Assembly (NCBI RefSeq): GCF_000333595.1
Contig: NZ_BADK01000051.1
Location: 1 to 43,515, forward strand
Direction of reading: 5' to 3'
From: Azospirillum sp. B506
GTDB lineage: Bacteria; Pseudomonadota; Alphaproteobacteria; Azospirillales; Azospirillaceae
DNA length: 43,515 bases
The position numbers and the translations under genes were made by a program. Positions 1-7,333 of the stretch are shown in pieces (within the stretch, counting starts at the first letter, position 1; every line of letters starts with the position of its first letter). The notes beneath the pieces are model-generated. The model was not told where the DNA came from. It saw only the letters and a program-made list of their open reading frames with translations, and did no database searches.

Positions 1-375
1 GTCATCGCCGAAGGCGTGTTCGATGTGCAGGTCGCCGCTCCGGCCGAGGCCGACAACGGGCATCGTTCCGGGCTGTTGCACCTGACGCGGCTGCGGCCGG
101 GCGACCTGTTCGGCGAGATGTCGCTGCTGACCGGGCAGCCGCGCAGCGCTTCGGTCGTCGCCTGCACCGACTCCGTGGTGTTCGAGGTGGCGCGGGCCCA
201 TCTGGACCCGGTGCTGCGCCGCCGGCCGGAACTGGCGGAACGTCTGGCGGAGCTGATGGCCGAGCGCCAGAGCCGGAACGCCGCCGAAACCACCCGCCAA
301 CAGGGTGCCGCCCCGCCGCCGACAGTGGAACCGCAGGCCTTGCTGGCGCGGCTGCGGGGGTTCTTCGGACTTTAG
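1..375 (+). CDS. C-terminal part of a cyclic-nucleotide-binding domain protein (possibly a MscS-type channel), 5' truncated
   Basis: The reading frame is open from base 1 to the stop at 375, so the start lies outside the window. The visible 124 residues contain the end of a cNMP-binding (CAP_ED) fold: GDLFGEMSLLTGQ followed by RSASVVA is the classic phosphate-binding-cassette region, and the following helix ends the domain. The tail is a charged helix, an A/P-rich linker and a final LLARLRGFFGL. Such a tail closing a cNMP domain is reminiscent of mechanosensitive channels carrying a C-terminal cNMP domain. That would suit the osmoprotection genes next door, but it is inference because no membrane part is visible. 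A transcription regulator or another cNMP-gated protein remains possible. Confidence 0.6.
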   Translation, partial: VIAEGVFDVQVAAPAEADNGHRSGLLHLTRLRPGDLFGEMSLLTGQPRSASVVACTDSVVFEVARAHLDPVLRRRPELAERLAELMAERQSRNAAETTRQQGAAPPPTVEPQALLARLRGFFGL

Positions 376-389
376 AGAGCCTTGCACAC

Positions 390-414
390 GGAACCTTAAG
401 CCCTGCCAACCGTT
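390..414 (+). promoter_or_regulatory. Candidate EcfG (general stress response sigma factor) promoter
   Basis: GGAAC at 390-394 and CGTT at 411-414 are separated by 16 bases. This matches the alphaproteobacterial EcfG-type promoter pattern (GGAAC, N16-17, CGTT). It lies 90 bases upstream of the NAGGN amidotransferase start, in the only intergenic gap before the osmoprotectant genes. The predicted transcription start is near 420. Confidence 0.5.
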
Positions 415-503
415 GGTCCACGCGGGTAGCGGTGGTGCAATTCGGCCCTTTTCACGGGTCTGGCGCCCCTTCGTCCTGAACCAACGAGGAGGCTCGACGG
501 CCG

Positions 504-2290
504 ATGTGCGGAGTGAGCGGTGAGATTCGTTTCAAGTCCGGCGAGGCGGCGAGCACGGCCGCCGTCCAGGCCATGTGCGACCGGCTGGCGGCGCGCGGGC
601 CGGATGGGCATGGCCTGTTCGCCCACGGGCGCGTCGCCTTCGGCCATCGCCGGCTGAAGATCATCGACCTCAGCGAGGCCTCGCAGCAGCCGATGGTGGA
701 TTCCGCGCTGGGCCTCGCCATCGTCTTCAACGGCTGCATCTACAACCACCGCGAACTGCGCGAGGAGCTGGCCGGGCTTGGCTACCGCTTCTTTTCCGAC
801 GGCGACACCGAGGTGCTGATCAAGGCCTATCACGCCTGGGGTCCGGACTTCGTCACGCGCATGAACGGCATGTTCGCCTTCGCCATCCACGAGCGCGACA
901 GCGGCCGGGTGGTGCTGGGCCGCGACCGGCTGGGCATCAAGCCGCTGTATCTGGCCGACATTCCCGGCGGCCTGCGCTTCGCCTCCTCCCTGCCCGCCCT
1001 GGTGGCGGCAGGGAAGGTTGCCGGCGGGATCGACACCGACGTCGATCCGGTGGCGCTGCACCATTACATGAGCTTCCACGCCGTCGTCCCGGCGCCCTAC
1101 ACCATCCTGAAGGGCGTGCGGAAGCTGCCGCCCGCGACAGTGCTGGTGGTGGAGCCGGACGGCACGCGGCGCGAACACACATACTGGTCGCTGACCTTCG
1201 GACCGCAGGCCGGCGACGAGGGCCGCGACTTCGCCGAGTGGCGCGAGCTGGTGCTGGAGACGCTGACCCGCGCGGTGCGCCGCCGGCTGGTCGCCGACGT
1301 GGCCGTAGGCGTGCTGCTGTCGGGCGGGCTGGACAGCTCGCTGATCACCGCCCTGCTGGCCGAGAACGGGCAGAGCGGGCTGAAGACCTTCTCCATCGGC
1401 TTCGAGACGGTGGGCGACGAGCGCGGCGACGAGTTCCAGTATTCCGACATCGTCGCCAAGCATTTCGGCACCGACCACCACCGCCTCTTCGTCGACAGCG
1501 CCCGCGCGCTGCCGGAACTGACCGACTGCGTGCGGGCGATGTCGGAGCCGATGGTCAGCCACGACAACATCGGCTTCTTCCTCCTGTCGCAGGAGGTGGC
1601 GAAGCAGGTGAAGGTGGTGCAGTCGGGCCAGGGCGCCGACGAGGTGTTCGGCGGCTATCACTGGTATCCGCCGCTGCTGCAGAGCGGGGACGCGGTCGGC
1701 GACTACGCCCGCGTCTTCTTCGACCGCGACCATGCCGAGATGGCCGAAGCGCTGGACCCCAGATTCATCGGCGAGGACCATTCCCGCCGCTGGCTGGAAA
1801 GGCGGTTCGCCATGCCGGGCGCCGAGCGGCCGGTGGACAAGGCGCTGCGGCTCGACACCACGGTGATGCTGGTGGACGATCCGGTGAAGCGCGTCGACAA
1901 CATGACCATGGCTGCCGGGCTGGAAGCGCGCGTGCCCTTCCTCGACCATGAGCTGGTGGAGCTGGCCGCCCGCATCCCGGCGGAGATGAAGCTGCCGGAC
2001 GGCGGCAAATACGTGCTGAAGGAAGCGGCGCGGCGGGTGGTGCCGGCGGCGGTGATCGACCGGCCGAAAGGCTATTTCCCGGTGCCGGCGCTGAAATACC
2101 TGCGCGGACCCTTCCTGGAGCGGGTGCGCGACGTGCTGAACGCCCCGTCGGCGCGCGAACGCGGGCTGTTCCGCCGCGACTATCTCGACCGGCTGCTGGC
2201 CGATCCGGAACGCCACATCACGCCGCTGCGGGGATCGAAGCTGTGGCAAGTGCCCTTGCTGGAATTCTGTTCCAGGAACAGGGCCTGTAA
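504..2290 (+). CDS. N-acetylglutaminylglutamine amidotransferase (asparagine synthase-like), apparent frameshift near the 3' end
   Basis: This enzyme family makes the osmoprotectant N-acetylglutaminylglutamine amide in the cytoplasm by amidating the dipeptide made by the next gene product. The start is fixed by the catalytic Cys2 (MCGVSGE), and GAGGAGG lies at 486-492. A class II glutaminase domain fills roughly residues 1-200. The ATP-pyrophosphatase loop SGGLDSS (273-279) opens the synthetase domain, with PFLDHELVELA further on. Homologues are about 590 residues and end shortly after KLWQ..LLE. Here the frame reads LLEFCSRNRACK and runs on to 2816, overlapping the next gene by 400 bases. 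Adding one G after 2269 gives LLEFWFQEQGL and a stop at 2288-2290, exactly the expected length. I therefore annotate to 2290 and flag a one-base deletion or sequencing error. Confidence 0.88.
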
Positions 2291-2415
2291 GCAGGCGACT
2301 CAAAACGACAGACGTTCCGCCGGGGCATCCGGATGCAGAACGCCGATGCGGGACCGATCCGCATCCCCGGATGTTGCCAATGCGCGGAGCCGCATCCGAC
2401 GACCAGGGGGATCCC

Positions 2416-4188
2416 ATGAGCTACGCCCGCGTGAAACCGCACCGGCTGGAACGCGCCGCCAGCGCCACCCTGCGCCACACCCGCCGCTACACCGGCCGGC
2501 CGCCGGCGGGGGAGACCGGGGCCGACGCGCCGCGCGCCGCCATAGCAACGGACGTGACGGTCGATTGCGGCTGGGGACGGCTGATCTTCGCCCACACCTT
2601 CGACGATCTCGACCGCATGATCGAGACGCTGCGGCAGGAGGCGCCGGGCACCCGCGACATCGTCTTCTATCTGCAGGACCCGCATGTCGCCCTGTCGCGG
2701 GCACCGCAGGAGCTGTTCCTCGACCCGTCCCACACCTTCCGCCTGTGGCTGACCGACTACCGGCCGTCGCGGCGCCGGCCGAAGGGCTACAGCGTCCGCC
2801 GGCTGCGCACGCGTGAGGATGCCGAGGGGGTGCAGCGCATCTATGCCCGGCGGCGGATGGTGCCGGTCTCCGCCTCCTTCCTGGTCGCGTCGCGCAACAG
2901 CCGGGTGCTGACTCATTTCGTCGCCTGCGACGACGCCACCGGCGAGGTCATCGGCTCGGTGACGGCGGTGGACCATGCCCATGCCTATGGCGACCCGGAG
3001 AATGGCAGCTCGCTCTGGTGTCTGGCGGTCGATCCGCAGGCCCCGTTCCCGGGGATCGGCGAGACGCTGGTCCGCACGGTGGCGGAGCATGTGCAGGCGC
3101 GCGGCCGCGCCTTCCTCGACCTGTCGGTGCTGCACGACAACGGGAACGCCATCGCTCTGTACGAGAAGCTGAATTTCCGCCGGATTCCGGCCTTCGCCCT
3201 GAAGACCAGGAACCCGATCAACGAGCGGCTGTTCACCGGCCCGCAGCCCGGCGAGCAGTTGAACCCCTATGCCACCATCATCGTCAACGAGGCGCGGCGG
3301 CGCGGCATCGGCGTCGATGTGCTGGATGCCGAGGCCGGCTATTTCGCCCTGACCTGGGGCGGGCGCAGCGTGGTTTGCCGCGAATCCCTCAGCGAGCTGA
3401 CCAGCGCCGTCGCGATGAGCCGTTGCGACGACAAGGCGGTGACGCGGCGCGTTCTGGAGCGCGCCAGCCTGAAGGTCCCGGCCCAGGCGGTGGCGGGGGA
3501 GCCGGAGGAGAACGCCGCCTTCCTGGCTGCCCACGGCCGCATCGTGGTGAAGCCGGCCCGCGGCGAGCAGGGGCGCGGCATCACCGTGGATGTGCGCGAT
3601 ACCGAGACGATGGAGCGCGCCATCGCGTCGGCCCGTCAGCATTGCGACACGGTTCTGCTGGAGCAATTCTGCGAGGGCCAGGATCTGCGGATCATCGTCA
3701 TCAACAAGAAGGTGGTGGCCGCCGCGGTGCGCCGCCCGGCGGAGGTGACCGGAGACGGCAGCCACAGTGTGCGCGAGCTGATCGAGGCACAGAGCCGCCG
3801 CCGTGCCGCCGCCACCGGCGGCGAAAGCCACATCCCGATGGACGCGGAGACCGACCGCTGCCTCGCCGCCGCCGGCAGGACGCTGGACGACGTGCTGCCG
3901 GCCGGCGAGGTGCTGCCGGTGCGCAAGACGGCGAACCTGCACACCGGCGGGACCATCCATGACGTGACCGACAGCCTTCACCCGGAGCTGGTGGAGGTGG
4001 CGACCGTGGCCGCCCGGGCGCTGGACATCCCGGTTGTGGGCTTCGACCTGCTGGTGGAGTCGCCCGACCGGCCCGGCCACGTCTTCATCGAGGCGAACGA
4101 GCGGCCGGGGCTTGCCAATCATGAGCCGCAACCGACGGCGGAACGCTTCGTCGATCTGCTGTTCCCGCAGACGCGGGGGGTGCTGTGA
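2416..4188 (+). CDS. ngg: N-acetylglutaminylglutamine synthetase (GNAT plus ATP-grasp)
   Basis: This is the bifunctional enzyme of the NAGGN osmoprotectant pathway. An N-terminal GNAT acetyltransferase acetylates and a C-terminal ATP-grasp domain ligates glutamine units. The GNAT domain spans about residues 126-262, with the acetyl-CoA-binding stretch around PFPGIGETLVRTV and DNGNAIALYEKLNF. The ATP-grasp part spans about 340-590, with VVKPARGEQGRGI (378-390), LLEQFCEGQDLR (414-425) and the metal-binding FIEANERPG near the end. The chosen ATG at 2416 follows CAGGGGGATCCC and gives 590 residues. An in-frame ATG at 2371 lacks a comparable ribosome site. The gene lies 125 bases after the restored end of the amidotransferase. 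That gap contains a small hairpin (2345-2351 with 2359-2365) of unknown role. Confidence 0.9.
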   Translation: MSYARVKPHRLERAASATLRHTRRYTGRPPAGETGADAPRAAIATDVTVDCGWGRLIFAHTFDDLDRMIETLRQEAPGTRDIVFYLQDPHVALSRAPQELFLDPSHTFRLWLTDYRPSRRRPKGYSVRRLRTREDAEGVQRIYARRRMVPVSASFLVASRNSRVLTHFVACDDATGEVIGSVTAVDHAHAYGDPENGSSLWCLAVDPQAPFPGIGETLVRTVAEHVQARGRAFLDLSVLHDNGNAIALYEKLNFRRIPAFALKTRNPINERLFTGPQPGEQLNPYATIIVNEARRRGIGVDVLDAEAGYFALTWGGRSVVCRESLSELTSAVAMSRCDDKAVTRRVLERASLKVPAQAVAGEPEENAAFLAAHGRIVVKPARGEQGRGITVDVRDTETMERAIASARQHCDTVLLEQFCEGQDLRIIVINKKVVAAAVRRPAEVTGDGSHSVRELIEAQSRRRAAATGGESHIPMDAETDRCLAAAGRTLDDVLPAGEVLPVRKTANLHTGGTIHDVTDSLHPELVEVATVAARALDIPVVGFDLLVESPDRPGHVFIEANERPGLANHEPQPTAERFVDLLFPQTRGVL

Positions 4189-4240
4189 GGGGAGTTTCCG
4201 CACCGCTCGCCCCCATCCTCAGCAGGAGGAAAATCCAACC

Positions 4241-5299
4241 ATGGCCGTGCCGCTGCCCATCGACATGGGCTATGTCACCGACATCCTTTACCGGCTGCTG
4301 ACCACGCCGAGCCCGACCGGCCATACCGGCGACGTGGTCCGGCTGTGCTGTGCCGAGCTGGAGCGGATGGGCATCCATTACGAGCTGACGCGGCGCGGCG
4401 CCATCCGCGCCGACCTGAAGGGGGTGCGCTCCACTCCCGACCGGGCGCTGGTCGCCCATGTCGACACGCTGGGCGCCCAGGTGAAGATGCTGAAGGACAA
4501 TGGCCGGATGGAGCTGGTTCCCATCGGCCACTGGTCGTCCCGCTTCGCCGAGGGCGCGCGCTGCACCGTGCTGACCGACCGCGGCCCCTGGCGCGGCACC
4601 ATCCTGCCGCTCAAGGCGTCCGGCCACACCTTCAACAAGGAGGTCGACAGCCAGCCGGTCAGCTGGCAGCAGGTGGAGTTGCGCGTCGACGCCCCGGTGG
4701 CGAACCGGCGGGATTTGGAGGAGCGCGGCTTCAACATCGGCGACATCGTCGCCATCGATCCGCAGCCGGAATTCCTGGAGAACGGCTACATCGTCTCGCG
4801 CCATCTCGACGACAAGGCGGGAGTGGCGGTGATGCTGGGCGCAGCGAAGGCGGTGGTCGATGCCAAGGCCGCCCTGCCGGTGGATTGCCACCTGCTGTTC
4901 ACGATTTCCGAGGAGGTCGGGTCCGGCGCCTCATCCATCCTGCATCAGGACGTGGCGGAGATGGTGACCATCGACAACGGCACCACCGCCCCCGGCCAGA
5001 ACAGCCGCGAATATGGCGTCACCATCGCCATGGCCGACAGCACCGGCCCCTTCGACTTGGCACTGACCCACGCGCTGATCGCGCTGTGCCAGGCGCAGAA
5101 CATCCCGCACCAGCGCGACGTCTTCCGCTATTACCGCTGCGACAGCGCGTCGGCCATCGAGGCCGGCAATGACATCCGCACGGCGCTGGTCTGCTTCGGC
5201 ATCGACGCATCGCACGGCTACGAGCGCATCCATGCCGACGCGCTGGAAAGCCTGATGCGGCTGCTGGTGCTCTACCTGCAAAGCCCGCCCAGGGATTGA
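4241..5299 (+). CDS. NAGGN-system M42 family peptidase
   Basis: This is the third member of the osmoprotectant trio, a cytoplasmic M42-type metal aminopeptidase of 352 residues. Its exact substrate is unknown; a role in turnover or maturation of the dipeptide is inferred from constant gene linkage. Metal-site residues are visible: AHVDTLG (72-78), RHLDDKAG (187-194), TISEEVGSG (221-229, the Glu-Glu pair), TIDNG (243-247) and a late GYERIH. A strong Shine-Dalgarno (AGGAGGA, about 4224-4230) sits 10 bases before the ATG at 4241. The gene follows the synthetase by 52 bases with no hairpin between, which supports one operon. An upstream in-frame extension to 4034 overlaps the synthetase and is rejected. 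Confidence 0.88.
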   Translation: MAVPLPIDMGYVTDILYRLLTTPSPTGHTGDVVRLCCAELERMGIHYELTRRGAIRADLKGVRSTPDRALVAHVDTLGAQVKMLKDNGRMELVPIGHWSSRFAEGARCTVLTDRGPWRGTILPLKASGHTFNKEVDSQPVSWQQVELRVDAPVANRRDLEERGFNIGDIVAIDPQPEFLENGYIVSRHLDDKAGVAVMLGAAKAVVDAKAALPVDCHLLFTISEEVGSGASSILHQDVAEMVTIDNGTTAPGQNSREYGVTIAMADSTGPFDLALTHALIALCQAQNIPHQRDVFRYYRCDSASAIEAGNDIRTALVCFGIDASHGYERIHADALESLMRLLVLYLQSPPRD

Positions 5300-5468
5300 G
5301 GGTGAGGAGGGATTGAGCCGGACGCATTTAAATGCCGCCTGCCCGATCAATGCGGTTTCAATGGTTCGCTGCGACTGCGAACATTCTGAAACGCTGAAGA
5401 GGATCCCTCTCCCCGACAGTGCGAGCCAGGATCCTCCTTCCCCGCCTCTCTGACGCCGCCGCCTCCCG

Positions 5469-5499
5469 GCCCCCCGTCCCACAGCAGGGGACGGGGGGC
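5469..5499. terminator. Strong 12-bp GC hairpin between convergent genes
   Basis: Arms 5469-5480 and 5488-5499 pair perfectly (12 bp, GCCCCCCGTCCC and its complement) around a 7-base loop. It sits between the end of the NAGGN operon (5299) and the stop of the toxin-like gene on the other strand (5532). No U-tract follows on either strand, so it may stabilise 3' ends or terminate weakly. The rest of 5300-5531 shows no gene. Confidence 0.5.
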
Positions 5500-5531
5500 G
5501 CGCCCGTCGGAATGCGTGCCGTTGGCCGGCA

Positions 5532-6908
5532 TCAGGCCGGGGTGACCGGGACGGCCGGGACGATCGAGTCGACGGTGGATGACGTGCCGGACGCGATTTG
5601 CGTGGTCGTCACGCTCGACAGTGCGTTGACGGCCAGACTGGCCTTGACGTAACCGTTGATTGTGACCTCCAAAGCGTACAGCGTGTCGTAACCAAGCTGC
5701 TGCGCCATTACCGAGTCGGGGATCGACCCCGGCACGGGTTCATCATAGTAATATGTCGCTTTCGTGGTGAAACTCGTCGGAGGAACATCGCCGAACTGAA
5801 TGCTGAGTGTGGATTTCCACTCACTGTCTGCCGGAATATCAATCGTCAAATCGAGTTCCGACGTAATTTCCTGCGTCACGCTGATCGACCCCTCGGTCGT
5901 TTTCGACTTTTCTTCTGACAGACTTATGTCCAATGTTACGGAATATGATGTCGAGTCGACGTCCTGTTCGCCCCAACTTTGTCCGAATGTGAACGAAAAT
6001 CCCTCGGTATAAGTGACCGTGCTGGTTTTGGTGATTGTGACGGTTGCGCCTTGCGAAATGGAATAGCTTGAATTTACCGTTTGGGTCAGTGTCGAATTTC
6101 CATAATTGACCCCGCTGCTGTTAAAATTCAAAGTCCTTGCGTTGTCGATTGTTGCCGTCGACGTAACGGAGAATGGTTGGGCGACTTGGTAGACGGGCGG
6201 CAGGATCGCCCAACTCCATGACGAGGCCTTGTCGGCGAAACCTTGCTCGACGAGATTGTATCCCTGGCTATAAGGGTTCGCCGCGGAAGGGGTTCGGCTT
6301 ATCCAGCCAGCGACAGTGCTGGTCTGGCCGTCACCAGAACTGCCATCATACAAGGTCACTTTTTCCACGCCGAGGCCGCCGAAATAAATCGACGCCGCCT
6401 TGTCGGAGATCCACCAGCCGTCCAGAGAGTTGACTTTCGTGTCCTGCCATTCCGACAGAAAGAACGTGTTCCGGCTGCCATCGAAATTCTCACCGTCGAA
6501 CAGCTGGAATATGCCGGCGTTCAAATCGACCTCGCGCCAGATGTAAGCCGATATGGCATCGTTCGCACCGGCTTTTATCAAATCGACAGTCTGAGTAGAT
6601 CCGTTTCCAATCAAGTCGAGGCAGACACCGGCGCCGGAAAAATTGTACGGTTGATCGGGAATTAGATTCGTTGGATTTTGTAGCAATGTCATCACCGTGC
6701 CGACCGGCAAATTGAAGGCGACCCATGTCGCACGGTCGTTCAAAGAACTCCCGACAATCGAACGCTGTGTTCCAGAGACGGTCTCCGTCGTCGATATCTC
6801 GAAATAACTGCTGTACCAGTTCGGATCACTGTAAAGACGGACGATTCCAGACTCGAGCGGGCCGGTATATGGGGCGGCTTCCGGCGGAGCAATGTATGGC
6901 TGGCTCAT
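5532..6908 (-). CDS. Predicted beta-gamma-crystallin / aerolysin-like (ETX/MTX2-type) fusion protein
   Basis: A 458-residue protein with no signal peptide and no hydrophobic helix. The first about 235 residues look like four Greek-key units. Each ends in a related block, NDRATWVAF (58-66), NDAISAYIW (117-125), SDKAASIYF (168-176) and ADKASSWSW (225-233), spaced 51-59 residues apart. These resemble the D/N-D/N-x-x-S/T-S signature of microbial beta-gamma-crystallins. LFDGENFDGS (136-145) is a typical Greek-key strand-turn. Residues 245-390 are Ser/Thr-rich with alternating polar and hydrophobic residues, typical of ETX/MTX2 aerolysin-like pore formers: many TVT/SYS strands, then DIPADSEW (357-364) and a strand ending KATYYYDE. 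The gene is visibly AT-richer than its neighbours. GACGAGG lies about 10 bases before the ATG. Function is predicted from fold cues only. Confidence 0.62.
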   Translation of the reverse strand: MSQPYIAPPEAAPYTGPLESGIVRLYSDPNWYSSYFEISTTETVSGTQRSIVGSSLNDRATWVAFNLPVGTVMTLLQNPTNLIPDQPYNFSGAGVCLDLIGNGSTQTVDLIKAGANDAISAYIWREVDLNAGIFQLFDGENFDGSRNTFFLSEWQDTKVNSLDGWWISDKAASIYFGGLGVEKVTLYDGSSGDGQTSTVAGWISRTPSAANPYSQGYNLVEQGFADKASSWSWAILPPVYQVAQPFSVTSTATIDNARTLNFNSSGVNYGNSTLTQTVNSSYSISQGATVTITKTSTVTYTEGFSFTFGQSWGEQDVDSTSYSVTLDISLSEEKSKTTEGSISVTQEITSELDLTIDIPADSEWKSTLSIQFGDVPPTSFTTKATYYYDEPVPGSIPDSVMAQQLGYDTLYALEVTINGYVKASLAVNALSSVTTTQIASGTSSTVDSIVPAVPVTPA

Positions 6909-7045
6909 GATTTAAAAAACCTCGTCAATATTGTGCTGGGATGCGAGGCCCTTTCAATATCAACAAAAGCGAGTTTTTTATATCACATAAACATGTGATG
7001 GTAGATCATTATGGGGCGCAAAAAAACTATAACGCGATTATTATA
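6909..7045 (-). promoter_or_regulatory. AT-rich promoter/leader of the toxin-like gene with an 18-bp palindrome
   Basis: Read on the minus strand, a perfect TATAAT lies at 7045-7040 with only weak -35 candidates. A perfect inverted repeat, ATCACATAAACATGTGAT (6982-6999), with 7-bp arms and a 4-base centre, lies between it and the start codon. The ribosome site GACGAGG lies close to 6920. The palindrome could be an operator or an RNA hairpin. Confidence 0.4.
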
Positions 7046-7333
7046 CGCCGAGTATCCATATGCGCGAAACCGTTGGCCGGCAGAAATCGATGCGGGATGG
7101 CGGAAAGGGACGGCTTTGCCGGCCGCGCGCCGCTCTGCAGGCGAGCCTTTCCCACCATGCCGGGCAAATAGAGCGGATCGCGTGAAATCGGACTCGACCT
7201 GAAGCGTTGCTCCGCCCGCCGAACATAAGGCTGGAGCGTCGCGCGTTTCATGCTGAACGCACGAAACTCCAACAGGGTGCGGAAAAAGGCATTTGCGTCG
7301 CGAGGGAGGGGGGCTTTCTGACGGCGGCCGCCT
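7046..7333. other. Gene-free stretch between the toxin-like gene and the chemosensory operon
   Basis: No reading frame here has recognisable protein content, a good ribosome site or plausible codon use. The GC content returns to the genome-like level around 7070. I see no RNA gene or convincing terminator for the operon ending at 7334. Confidence 0.4.

Noticed and set aside
396-2417. Long antisense reading frame of 673 codons over the amidotransferase
   Set aside because: High-GC third-codon bias leaves the antisense strand open; the translation is His/Arg/Gln-rich with no family features. The same applies to 2218-4203 (-), 13242-15170 (+) and 19834-22425 (+).
6982-6999. CRP/FNR binding site
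   Set aside because: Half-sites are in the reverse order (TCACA-N6-TGTGA rather than TGTGA-N6-TCACA), so only a generic palindrome is claimed.
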